64,000 nt of DNA from Algoriphagus chordae. GTDB taxonomy: Bacteria; Bacteroidota; Bacteroidia; Cytophagales; Cyclobacteriaceae. The stretch lies in NCBI RefSeq assembly GCF_003254055.1, contig NZ_QKZT01000004.1:186001-250000 (forward strand), given 5' to 3'. The notes under the pieces were generated by a model. It was not told the origin of the DNA. It saw only the letters and a list, made by a program, of their open reading frames with translations, and ran no database searches. Numbering within the stretch: the stretch's first letter is position 1; the number at the start of each line of letters is the position of its first letter. Shown here one piece after another: positions 19,984 to 28,425 of the stretch. Position numbers and translations under genes: made by a program.

Positions 19984-20679
19984 TTATAGAAAGATGCTCG
20001 AAATGCTGTCCTTAGACTTGTTCAATTTAAGCATCACGTATTTCTTTAATCTTACCCAGCGATCAAATAATTTGAGATCTTTTTTGAAATTCTCCCGGAG
20101 CGCCAACTCTTGCGTATGATTTCTCTTGGAATTAGGATCGTAAAGCATGGCTGTACATAGGCAGTTTTGCCTGTTTTTACTCACCAAAATCTCATAATTG
20201 ACGCAACTTTGGCAGCCTTTCCAGAACTCATTATCATCAGTCAAATCAGAATAGGAAACAGGAATGTAACCTAACTCAGAGTTGATTTTCATCACCGCAG
20301 CTCCTGTGGTCAATCCAAATATTTTAGAATCTGGATATTTCAATCGGCTAAGCTTGAATACTTCATTCTTGATCAAGCGCGCCAATCCGTACTTTCTGAA
20401 TTCAGGTGAAACAATCAAGCCGGAGTTTGCAACGTACTTACCATGACCCCAAGCCTCAATATAGCAGAAGCCAGCCCACTTGCCATCAGAAGTCAATGCG
20501 ATTACTGCTTTCCCTTCTTCCATTTTGGTCTCTACATAAGCAGGGCTACGTTTGGCTATACCTGTGCCACGAGCTTTTGCAGAGTTTTCCATCTCATCTG
20601 TGATCTGAGTGGAATATACCGTGTGAGAAGGATTTGCTACAATTATCTGGAAAGAAATGTTATCCATTAGGGATTGCAT
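19984..20679 (-). CDS. GNAT acyltransferase, candidate N-acylglutamate synthase of the arginine operon
   Basis: This 231-residue protein has a GNAT core: VIALTSDGKWAGFCYIE, then VANSGLIVSPEFRKYGLARLIKNEVF (acyl-CoA loop and following helix, about residues 92-117), and FGLTTGAAVMKINSELGYIPV. A Cys-rich tail (KGCQSC ... NCLC) follows. No ArgA or ArgJ is seen in the cluster, and GNATs in this position have been proposed as the missing first enzyme, acylating glutamate. That role is inference from context. A metal- or redox-related function for the cysteines is possible. The second in-frame ATG (residue 5) is an alternative start. Confidence 0.75.
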   Translation of the reverse strand: MQSLMDNISFQIIVANPSHTVYSTQITDEMENSAKARGTGIAKRSPAYVETKMEEGKAVIALTSDGKWAGFCYIEAWGHGKYVANSGLIVSPEFRKYGLARLIKNEVFKLSRLKYPDSKIFGLTTGAAVMKINSELGYIPVSYSDLTDDNEFWKGCQSCVNYEILVSKNRQNCLCTAMLYDPNSKRNHTQELALRENFKKDLKLFDRWVRLKKYVMLKLNKSKDSISSIFL

Positions 20680-21085
20680 GTGTTAATTCCGAAGAAATCG
20701 GAAGATGGGTAAATAAATCAAAGTGTAAAAGGGCGAGTGAGTACTCCACGTAGGAGTACAATTATTTATCGAAGGGTTAAACCCTATAGAAAAATCTACA
20801 CGTCCTTATAGGAGTGAAAAAAGCAATAGCATCAACCTTCAGCTCTACCGTAGTAGCTGTTGTATAAGTTGGGGCTATGTGATTTACTTGTGTCATGCGT
20901 AATAGGGAGGCAAAATTCATTCCTTAGGAAGGAAAATGCAAGGGTTTTTAAGAATAATTTAACGTTAGACCGAAATTTTTACAGATTTGGAAAAAGATAC
21001 TTGGCTATTTCGCTCTATTTGCCATGTGCAGAATATAATTTGGTTTCTAATTATCAATTAGGCAATCCTGAATGCCTTGGTTGAA
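20680..21085. other. Leader region of the arginine operon with two inverted repeats
   Basis: This 406-base gap holds the 5' region of the GNAT-argG operon. Two perfect or near-perfect inverted repeats are visible: GTACTCC/GGAGTAC (20741-20759) and AGGGTT/AACCCT (20773-20785). They lie 60-105 bases before the start codon and could be operators or leader hairpins. No ARG-box of the E. coli type was recognised. The short ORF on the plus strand at 20860-21084 looks non-coding. Confidence 0.45.
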
Positions 21086-22345
21086 TTATGCATTACCGGA
21101 CATTTCTTTCAAAGCCAGAACAAATTTGTCCATCTCAGCTTCAGAGGTATAGACATTCGGGGAAATTCGGCAACCATTTACTCCACCAGCACCATTGATC
21201 GCTACGGTGAAAATCTGATATTTATCCAATAGCATAGTTGCCATATCGGCTGTACTCATAGCGTCTATGCCCACATTTGCAATTCCACAAGAGCGATGCG
21301 GGTCTTCAGGTGTATTTACGTTGATCCCGGGGAGATCACGAACCTGATCCGACCAATAGCGCTGAATGTATCTCAACCGATCCTCTTTCCGCTTAGATCC
21401 CATTTTGTTGAGAAAGTTGACAGCATCGATGACGGACAAATCTGTGGAAACAGCATGTGTACCGGTATGATTGAGATTCAAAAGGGTTGTTTGATCCAAT
21501 TCATAGGGTGCAAGAAGCGGTCGAATTTGAGTACTCTTTCCTTTCTTGACATACAGCATTCCGCAACCTAGTGGTACACTTAGCCATTTGTGCAGACTGG
21601 ATCCATAATAATCACAATCCAGCTCGGAAATGTTGAAATCAAAATGACCCACAGCATGAGCACCGTCTAGCATAACCTCCACACCATGTCCATGTGCCAT
21701 ATCAGCTATTTTCCTAACAGGCAAAATATGTCCAGTGATATTCACAATATGCGGCACCATCATCAGCTTGGTTTTGGAAGTAATAGCCTTTTCATAGACA
21801 GCGACGATTTCCTCATCATTTTCCGGATGCATAGGAATATCTATACGCTTGACTTTGATCCCATACCTTCGTTCAGCTAACTCAAACATATTCAGCAAAC
21901 TTCCATAATCCTGATTCGACACAATTGCTTCATCACCGGATTTCCATGGATAGCCAGAAATGATCAAGTCGATGGACTCCGTTGTGTTTCTAGTAAGCAC
22001 CACTTCCTCAGGAGAAGCTCCCACCAATTCAGCAACCATCGCAGCACTTTTGGCTTTATTGTCCCACTGCACAGTACGCATATAGCTTGAAGCCTGATAA
22101 TTGACATCTCTAAGATGCTTGATGTAGTTGTCTAGTGTTTCTTCTGGCAAAAAGCAGTAATAACCATTCTCAAGATTTATATAATCCGGCTTCAATTTGT
22201 AAGCAGCACGGATCTGCTCCCAAAAGTCAGGAGCATTGGGATCTATTTCAGAGATTGTTTTAGCAGATGCTGTTTTTGTGGAGAAAATAGATCCTGAACC
22301 TATTCCGAGAAATGCCAGGGACTTTAGAAACTTTCGCTTTTTCAT
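21086..22345 (-). CDS. Class V PLP-dependent aminotransferase (isopenicillin-N-epimerase-like), exported
   Basis: I start this at the ATG at 22345, because the longer frame up to 22432 overlaps a different small gene. The product opens MKKRKFLKSLAFLGIGSGS and then a hydrophobic stretch, a Tat-like signal with KR in place of RR. The body has LTRNTTESIDLIISGYPW, DGAHAVGHFDF and the PLP lysine in YGSSLHKWLSVPLG, as in class V enzymes related to isopenicillin N epimerase and cysteine desulfurases. Length is 419. The substrate is unknown. A folded, cofactor-loaded enzyme fits Tat export. Confidence 0.85.
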   Translation of the reverse strand: MKKRKFLKSLAFLGIGSGSIFSTKTASAKTISEIDPNAPDFWEQIRAAYKLKPDYINLENGYYCFLPEETLDNYIKHLRDVNYQASSYMRTVQWDNKAKSAAMVAELVGASPEEVVLTRNTTESIDLIISGYPWKSGDEAIVSNQDYGSLLNMFELAERRYGIKVKRIDIPMHPENDEEIVAVYEKAITSKTKLMMVPHIVNITGHILPVRKIADMAHGHGVEVMLDGAHAVGHFDFNISELDCDYYGSSLHKWLSVPLGCGMLYVKKGKSTQIRPLLAPYELDQTTLLNLNHTGTHAVSTDLSVIDAVNFLNKMGSKRKEDRLRYIQRYWSDQVRDLPGINVNTPEDPHRSCGIANVGIDAMSTADMATMLLDKYQIFTVAINGAGGVNGCRISPNVYTSEAEMDKFVLALKEMSGNA

Positions 22346-22371
22346 AACTATGCTGATTAATCTTGCCTTGC

Positions 22372-22527
22372 TTAGAGTATATAGCTGACGATCCAAACTA
22401 TCAATAAAATAATTGCTAGCCAAGCTATCCAAGGGGACCTTTGAGGGAATTCAAATTTACAAATTGGACATATTTTCGCTTTAGAATCTATCTCCATCGC
22501 ACAGGAAGGGCATTCTTTAGTTTTCAA
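22372..22527 (-). CDS. 51-residue zinc-ribbon plus single-TM protein (TTG start)
   Basis: Minus-strand reading from the TTG at 22527 gives MKTKECPSCAMEIDSKAKIC, then PICKFEFPQRSPWIAWLAI and a hydrophobic tail, ending at 22372. Two CPxC knuckles (residues 6-9 and 20-23) form a zinc ribbon, followed by one TM helix (about 33-50). Short proteins beginning MKTKECPSC with this layout are common in Bacteroidota. No in-frame ATG precedes it, so TTG is the best start. It ends 26 bases before the aminotransferase and is probably co-transcribed. The function is unknown. Confidence 0.72.
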   Translation of the reverse strand: MKTKECPSCAMEIDSKAKICPICKFEFPQRSPWIAWLAIILLIVWIVSYIL

Positions 22528-22673
22528 AATTGGCTGAACTCTTTTGGGTAAATTTCTATTTAGACATAAGTAAAGAAAATTGATATGAAATCGAGCATGA
22601 TTTTGAACTAATCCACGGAGATAGTTCTGTATTGCCAGCGAGATTCCATATGACCTTTAAAAACAATAATCAG

Positions 22674-23381
22674 ATGAAAATAGAAATATGGTCGGATGTA
22701 GTTTGTCCTTTCTGCTACATCGGAAAAAGAAAAATGGAAAAGGCGATCAATAATTCGCCTTTCAAAGATAAAATCAAAATAGAATGGAAAAGCTTTCAAC
22801 TTAATCCAGATCAGGTAACTGATCCATCTCTCAACACCCTTGAACAACTTTCTAAATCAAAAGGATGGTCGATGGAGCAAACCTTAGAAATCACGGATAA
22901 TGTGGTCAATATGGCTGCTGCTGAAGGTTTGGATTTTCAAATGGGAAAAACTGTTGTGGCAAACACGATGAATTCACATCGTTTGATTCATTTAGCCAAA
23001 GGATCCGGAAAAGGAGGAGAGATGAAGGAGCGTTTGTTGAAAGCCTATTTCACAGACGGGCTAAACATTGATGATACTGATACATTGGTTTCTTTGGGCA
23101 AGGAAGTGGGTTTGGAAGAAGAGCCAATCAGGCAAATGCTAGCTTCTGAGCTATTCAAAGATACTGTGGAGCAGGATATCTATGAATCCAGAACAATAGG
23201 AGTGAAGGGAGTACCTTTCTTCGTGCTAGATAGAAAGTTTGGAATTTCAGGAGCGCAGCCCGACGAAGTCTTTGCTCAGACCTTGGATAAAGCTTGGGAT
23301 GAATACAACAAAGCAAATCCAAGTCTTGAAATCGCTGAAGGAGATGGAGAAGCCTGTGATGTCGATGGGCAAAATTGCTAG
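22674..23381 (+). CDS. DsbA-family oxidoreductase (FrnE-like)
   Basis: I start at the ATG at 22674 (MKIEIWSDVVCPFCYIGKRK). The upstream ATG at 22632 adds 14 unusual residues. The thioredoxin-like active site CPFC lies at about residues 11-14. The helical insert is typical of FrnE/2-hydroxychromene isomerase-related DsbA proteins, with GVKGVPFFVLDRKFGISGAQ holding the cis-Pro loop near residue 180. No signal peptide, so cytoplasmic. It ends in the acidic, cysteine-containing tail GEACDVDGQNC. A terminator follows. Confidence 0.88.
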   Translation: MKIEIWSDVVCPFCYIGKRKMEKAINNSPFKDKIKIEWKSFQLNPDQVTDPSLNTLEQLSKSKGWSMEQTLEITDNVVNMAAAEGLDFQMGKTVVANTMNSHRLIHLAKGSGKGGEMKERLLKAYFTDGLNIDDTDTLVSLGKEVGLEEEPIRQMLASELFKDTVEQDIYESRTIGVKGVPFFVLDRKFGISGAQPDEVFAQTLDKAWDEYNKANPSLEIAEGDGEACDVDGQNC

Positions 23382-23410
23382 TAAAAGTACCTCGTATGCT
23401 TCAAAATTAC

Positions 23411-23439
23411 GGCTACCTAACCTAAGGATTAGGTAGCCT
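23411..23439 (+). terminator. Strong intrinsic terminator after the FrnE-like gene
   Basis: GGCTACCTAA / TTAGGTAGCC forms a perfect 10-bp stem with a 9-base loop, followed by ATTTTATTT. Confidence 0.9.
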
Positions 23440-23573
23440 ATTTTATTTACATTCTATTGGAAAGGATATTTTTTCTGAATTTCAATTACCTGATATTTAG
23501 TACAATAAGTCGAAACTCTTAAACAGAGTTAATTTTTTATTAAACCTTATTTAGATTAATTATAATTAAAGAC

Positions 23574-23581
23574 TAGTTTTG
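23574..23581 (+). promoter_or_regulatory. Putative -7 element of the TonB receptor / DUF4374 operon
   Basis: TAGTTTTG matches the Bacteroidota TAnnTTTG element, about 22 bases before the receptor ATG. The -33 position reads TTTA/TTAG and not TTTG, so support is moderate. An AGGAG at 23597-23601 is a good ribosome binding site. Confidence 0.4.
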
Positions 23582-23603
23582 CACCTGTTAAACACGCAGG
23601 AGC

Positions 23604-26018
23604 ATGATGAAAAAAGTTTTCACTTCCATATTTTTTAGTATTTGTCTTTATACCTCCTTTCTTTCCTACGCACAGACCGGGATTGTAAGTGGTAAATTGA
23701 CCTTTGAAGATGGGCAACCTGTCGCATTTGCTACGGTATTTATCACATCTATTAATAAACATAGCCTATCTGACGAGTTGGGAAGCTATACCATTGAGGC
23801 AGTTCCTTATGGAAAGTATATGGCGCAGGTTTCCAGTTTGGAGATCGAGAAGAAAGAATTTGAGATTGAATCTACTGTTGCTTCCAAGCCCATCACTACT
23901 GTTTTAAAAAGATCAAGTCATACCGACTTGGATGAGGTCAGCGTTATCGGGGAGTCCTACAAGACGCAGGTGGAAAAATCCGGATTTGCTGTAAATATTA
24001 TTGATACCAAGGAGGCTAGTCTACGAAATATTCAAACAAATGAATTATTGAATACCACGGTGGGAGTTAAAATCCGTCAAAACGGCGGTTTAGGTTCTGA
24101 AGTCAATTATAGTTTAAATGGTTTATCAGGAAATGCTGTTCGAATTTTTATCGATGGCATTCCCATCTCCGCTTATGGCAACTCATTTAACCTGAATAGC
24201 ATCCCGCCTTCAATGATTAAAGAAATTGAGGTGTATAAGGGGGTAGTTCCTGGTCATTTGGCGGATGATGCCTTAGGGGGAGCTATCAATATTGTGCTTC
24301 AAAATTCTACTCAATCGAGTTTTAATGCCTCAGTTTCTTATGGTTCTTTTAACACCCTTCAGGCTAGCGTCAACGGACTTTACCGTTTTAAAGAATCAGG
24401 CTTTACGGTTAAAGGATCTCTATTCCATAATTACTCAGATAATGACTATGAAGTCTCGGGCAGAAGTGTAGTTGTGACAGGAATAGGAGGGGTTCAAACT
24501 CCTGTGACTGCCCGACGATTCAATGATGCATACAGATCTTCTGGTGGAATGTTGCAGATTGGCTACACAGACGTAAAATGGGCAGATCAATTTTTAGTTG
24601 GCTTTACAAGATCAAGTGATTATAAAGAAATTCAACATGGGGCTTTTATGACAATTACCCCTTATAAGGATCGATTTATGGAGTCGGATGCCATGTTGAT
24701 GAATTTAACCTATCAAAAGAATAATCTCTTTGTTAAAGGGTTAGATGTAAACATCAATGGATTGTACGGCAAACGAAACCGTATGGTAAGCGATACGGTA
24801 GCTTGGGCATACAGCTGGAACGGTGAAAGGGCAATTGATTTTAAAGGAAATGAATATAAGTATACATGGGGGTCCCAGCAGGAAGGAGGGCCTACCTTGG
24901 CTAAAATCAATAGAAATGTATCCTCTATAAGGACCGGCATTTCTTACACTATAAGTAAAAATCACAGATTCATGGCAAATCATGTCTACAGTGGCATAGA
25001 TCGAGTAGATAGTGATGAATTAAGATCGGTTTTAGAAAATACTTTCCAGGGAACTAGAGATTTACAAAAAAATATAATCTCACTAACCTATGAGTTAAAT
25101 GCCTTCGATGAAAAACTCAAGGCAAATGTATTTGGAAAATACTACCAGCAAAACACGGTAAACATTGACCCTGAGATCAATGAAGAAACCAATGAAATAG
25201 TAGATGAAGTCACAAGTGCCAACACGGAGAATGAGGGCTACGGATTTACTTTATCCTATGCTGTACTTCCAACTATTACCTTGTTAACTTCCGCAGAAAA
25301 GGCAGTCAGATTGCCAAATGAAAGTGAAGTATTTGGTAACGACGGTGATAATGTGGTTGCCAATCCAAGTATCAGGCCAGAGCTTAGTAACAACATTAAT
25401 TTAGGATTTCGCCTAGGAACATATCACCTAAACAGGCATGATTTTACCTTCTCTTCCAATCTCTTTACGCGAAATATTAAAGACAGAATTGGATTGCCCA
25501 TTGAGACATCTTCAAATGTCAACGATGAAACCATACTCTATGAAAATCAGGGAAATGGCACATCAAAAGGATTTGATGCTCAGTTGGACTATACCTACAA
25601 TAATAATTTTGGTTTCAACTTCAATGTCTCACGCTTTGATTTGAAAATTGTAAACAGAGGAGTAGAGATTGACGTGCCCAATACACCTTTTTTCACAATG
25701 AATGGGAGCTTACGCTATTCATTTAAAGATTTAATTCAAAAAGATTCGCGATTAAATCTCTTTTATACCATGTACTTCACGGATGAATTTTCATACCTGG
25801 TACCTCAGGGATCAAATACTGTTGGAGATGAATTTTTTAAAGTACCCCAACAGTTAGCGCAAGATTTAGGACTTAGTTATGTGTTCCCAAGCAATAAACT
25901 TGTCATGAGTTTCGATGTCAAAAACATCTTCGATCAAGCCGTGTATGACAACTTATCGGTGCAAAAACCAGGAAGAGCATTTTATCTAAAATTAAACTAT
26001 AGAATCAATAATTATTAA
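23604..26018 (+). CDS. TonB-dependent receptor, XusA-like candidate
   Basis: This 804-residue outer-membrane receptor has a signal peptide (about 1-23). A carboxypeptidase-like beta domain (about 28-105, GIVSGKLTFEDGQPVAFATV) follows, then the plug (about 110-235, FIDGIPISAYGNSF and YKGVVPGHLADDALGG). The 22-strand barrel ends DVKNIFDQAVYDNLSVQKPG with a terminal aromatic. It lies 21 bases before a DUF4374-like lipoprotein gene. That arrangement resembles XusA-XusB of Bacteroides thetaiotaomicron, which import foreign siderophores. The ligand is inferred from context only. Confidence 0.9.
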   Translation: MMKKVFTSIFFSICLYTSFLSYAQTGIVSGKLTFEDGQPVAFATVFITSINKHSLSDELGSYTIEAVPYGKYMAQVSSLEIEKKEFEIESTVASKPITTVLKRSSHTDLDEVSVIGESYKTQVEKSGFAVNIIDTKEASLRNIQTNELLNTTVGVKIRQNGGLGSEVNYSLNGLSGNAVRIFIDGIPISAYGNSFNLNSIPPSMIKEIEVYKGVVPGHLADDALGGAINIVLQNSTQSSFNASVSYGSFNTLQASVNGLYRFKESGFTVKGSLFHNYSDNDYEVSGRSVVVTGIGGVQTPVTARRFNDAYRSSGGMLQIGYTDVKWADQFLVGFTRSSDYKEIQHGAFMTITPYKDRFMESDAMLMNLTYQKNNLFVKGLDVNINGLYGKRNRMVSDTVAWAYSWNGERAIDFKGNEYKYTWGSQQEGGPTLAKINRNVSSIRTGISYTISKNHRFMANHVYSGIDRVDSDELRSVLENTFQGTRDLQKNIISLTYELNAFDEKLKANVFGKYYQQNTVNIDPEINEETNEIVDEVTSANTENEGYGFTLSYAVLPTITLLTSAEKAVRLPNESEVFGNDGDNVVANPSIRPELSNNINLGFRLGTYHLNRHDFTFSSNLFTRNIKDRIGLPIETSSNVNDETILYENQGNGTSKGFDAQLDYTYNNNFGFNFNVSRFDLKIVNRGVEIDVPNTPFFTMNGSLRYSFKDLIQKDSRLNLFYTMYFTDEFSYLVPQGSNTVGDEFFKVPQQLAQDLGLSYVFPSNKLVMSFDVKNIFDQAVYDNLSVQKPGRAFYLKLNYRINNY

Positions 26019-26039
26019 CCTATTAATACTAACTACATA

Positions 26040-27404
26040 ATGAAACACACTTTTAAAAATTTGCCAAAACTGACTGCTATGATTATAGCAGGTGGGCTGA
26101 TGGTTGCATGTACTGATGACCCTACTCCAAATCCCAATCCGAATCCGGATCCAGATGCAGAAGGCCGATGGATTACCGTGGCTGCAGCAAGAATGGGAGA
26201 TAATCCTGGCGATGGAAATGGAGGAACTTTAATTTACTCTATAAATAGTGAAGAAGCCAAGGATCCTACGGTATCTATAGCGCCATTTGACAATGGATTT
26301 ATAGTGCCTTCTAACCGAACAGCCAGATTACAGTCTTCTGAAGATGGTAACACAATGTTTAACATTAGCTATGCTGGTGATACGGGTGGGAATTATACCA
26401 AATACACTGTTGGAGGTGGACAAACTTTCACTCAGTCAGGTACTGCAGTAAGTATAGCCCCGTATGTGGGATCTGCTCCTAGATGGGTTAAATTATTTGA
26501 TGGAGATAATACTGGAGCTGCAGTTTATGTTTCCACAGAAGATATTTTTGATGATAATGGCACGCCTTCAGACGCTACAGACGACACTTACGTCCGCACT
26601 GAGTCTACCATGGGAGTTGTAACCTTGGACTTGGTAAATTCTACAATCAATGAATTTCAGGAAAGCATCGTCTCTTTGACTGAAGAGGAAGAAGCAAATG
26701 GCTATTACATTTCTAGAATTGACATGCCTACCTTAAACGCTGCAGGAGATAAATTATATATTGGTGCACGCGTGAGTAAAGTTGATCCTGCTACTGGTGA
26801 AAGTGATAATTCGGGAGAAATTTTAAACTCTAAAACAATTGTACTTGACTATCCTTCATTAGTAAACCCTACAGTGATTAGTTCTGCGGTGGGACAGGGA
26901 GATACGAATGGTTATCGTAGTATCAATTCTTTCGAATACAATGGAAGTGTTTATCAAGCCAACCAAGGTGATCCAGAAGGTTCTCACATCTTAAAAATAG
27001 ATGCGAATAATCAATACGATGATTCTTATGTGTTCAATTTAGATGCTGCTCTAGGTGTTGAAGACGCTTATATTTTGGCCTGGAGACCTGCTGCTAATGG
27101 AAAAGCCGTAGTTGCTTACAGAGATGCAAGTTCTGAGGAAGGTGTGGCAGGAGCACAGGGATTTTTTGCTTTGGTTGATTTAAATACCAAAACAGGACAA
27201 AGAATTGATGATATCCCTTACGAAGCAGACTTTTACTTATTCCAATATCAAGGATTTGTAGTTGAGGGTACTGAAATTTACCTTACTCAAGCACCTGTAG
27301 GGAAAAACGGAAATATCTATGTTGTAGAAACTGAAACAGGAGAAGTAACTAAAGGAGCTCAACTAGAAAATGTTGCAGGAAGTCACTATATAGGATTGTT
27401 CTAA
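26040..27404 (+). CDS. DUF4374-like surface lipoprotein, XusB-like candidate
   Basis: This 454-residue protein has a lipoprotein signal (LMVACTDD, lipid Cys at about 24) followed by a Pro-Asn-Asp linker. The rest is a beta-rich repeat body suggestive of a propeller. The C-terminal end, with IYVVETETGEVTKGAQ and a final VAGSHYIGLF, resembles the close of DUF4374 proteins such as XusB, which binds ferric siderophores at the cell surface. It directly follows the TonB receptor, as in xusAB. The PepSY reductase XusC is not next to it. The family call is by pattern, not alignment. Confidence 0.65.
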   Translation: MKHTFKNLPKLTAMIIAGGLMVACTDDPTPNPNPNPDPDAEGRWITVAAARMGDNPGDGNGGTLIYSINSEEAKDPTVSIAPFDNGFIVPSNRTARLQSSEDGNTMFNISYAGDTGGNYTKYTVGGGQTFTQSGTAVSIAPYVGSAPRWVKLFDGDNTGAAVYVSTEDIFDDNGTPSDATDDTYVRTESTMGVVTLDLVNSTINEFQESIVSLTEEEEANGYYISRIDMPTLNAAGDKLYIGARVSKVDPATGESDNSGEILNSKTIVLDYPSLVNPTVISSAVGQGDTNGYRSINSFEYNGSVYQANQGDPEGSHILKIDANNQYDDSYVFNLDAALGVEDAYILAWRPAANGKAVVAYRDASSEEGVAGAQGFFALVDLNTKTGQRIDDIPYEADFYLFQYQGFVVEGTEIYLTQAPVGKNGNIYVVETETGEVTKGAQLENVAGSHYIGLF

Positions 27405-27426
27405 GATCATTCAAAATCTTGTCTTC

Positions 27427-27486
27427 CCTCAGCTAGCTGAGGAAAGTCAAATAAAATCCCGGTAGATTTAGACCTACCGGGATTTT
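27427..27486. terminator. Palindrome plus bidirectional terminator between the lipoprotein and SMP-30 genes
   Basis: A perfect 16-base palindrome CCTCAGCTAGCTGAGG (27427-27442) is followed by a strong hairpin AAATCCCGGTAG / CTACCGGGATTT (27454-27486). T-rich flanks on both sides serve the two converging genes. Confidence 0.85.
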
Positions 27487-27501
27487 TCGGTTTTTAACCT
27501 T

Positions 27502-28416
27502 TCACCAAACGCCCCTTGATTTCATCTGAAGGGTGTAAACAGCATCCATTGCTGTGATAAACAATGTTTTCCTGTCCAAAGCTCCGAAAACAACATTTGC
27601 AGTCCACTTGGCTGGAACTGGAATATGGGCGATTTGTTCACCTTTTTTATTAAATACAGTCACACCATCGCCAGTTAGATATAAATTTCCTCGGTCGTCG
27701 ATAGTCATTCCATCAGATCCCATTTCACAAAAAAGCGATTTATTGATGAGGTAACCATCCTCTCTGATATCATATTTGTATGTTTTCTTTGCTCCGATAT
27801 CCGCCACATATAAGTGTTTTCCATCAGGAGTGCCCACTATTCCATTTGGCTTTACTAAGTCATCTGCAACTTTGAATAATTCTGTTTTATCAGCAGACAA
27901 AAAATACACATCCTGACCTTCTTGCTCTGACTCTTCAGATCTGCCTTCCCAGTAAGGTCTAGGATAGAGCGGATCAGTAAAGTAAATTCCTCCTCGAGGC
28001 TTTACCCACAAATCATTTGGCCCATTCAGTTTTTTACTTCTAAAAGCCGTGATCCACACTTCGTGGTTTCCATCGGTGTCAATAGCCCAAAGTTCATTTT
28101 TGTTATCAGCACAAGCGATCAAGGTTCCGTCAAGCATAAAGTACATGCCATTTGATCTTCCCGCATCTTCTTTGAAAACACTTACTTCATTGGACAAGGC
28201 ATTCCACTTATGGATTTTGTTGTTCGGTTGATCAGTGAAGTATATATCTCCAAATCGGTTGACTGCTGGGCCTTCAGTAAACTCAAAGCCATCTTGTACT
28301 TTTACTAATTCAGCGTTTTTGGCAACGATGCCTTTTTTGTCTTCTATTTCTTGCGAAAAAGCCTGCGATCCAATAAGAAGCGCCGCCATAAAAAGGGTTG
28401 ATTTAATAGGGTTCAT
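27502..28416 (-). CDS. SMP-30/gluconolactonase family secreted protein
   Basis: This six-bladed beta-propeller hydrolase-like protein of 304 residues has a signal peptide ending QAFSQ. Blocks DGFEFTEGPAVNRFGDIYFTD, KLNGPNDLWVKPRGGIYFTDP and VKPNGIVGTPDGKHLYVAD contain the metal-binding Glu, Asn and Asp expected for SMP-30 enzymes. The substrate is probably a sugar lactone, in the periplasm. It lies 9 bases after the upstream TolB-like propeller gene, so the two form a short operon. Confidence 0.88.
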   Translation of the reverse strand: MNPIKSTLFMAALLIGSQAFSQEIEDKKGIVAKNAELVKVQDGFEFTEGPAVNRFGDIYFTDQPNNKIHKWNALSNEVSVFKEDAGRSNGMYFMLDGTLIACADNKNELWAIDTDGNHEVWITAFRSKKLNGPNDLWVKPRGGIYFTDPLYPRPYWEGRSEESEQEGQDVYFLSADKTELFKVADDLVKPNGIVGTPDGKHLYVADIGAKKTYKYDIREDGYLINKSLFCEMGSDGMTIDDRGNLYLTGDGVTVFNKKGEQIAHIPVPAKWTANVVFGALDRKTLFITAMDAVYTLQMKSRGVW

Positions 28417-28425
28417 AGTGTATTG

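Noticed and set aside
20860-21084. Plus-strand ORF of 74 codons in the arginine leader region
   Set aside because: No ribosome site, unusual composition and no family pattern. I treat the region as leader DNA.
22346-22432. N-terminal extension of the class V aminotransferase
   Set aside because: It overlaps the zinc-ribbon gene in another frame, and a normal signal peptide starts at the internal ATG at 22345.
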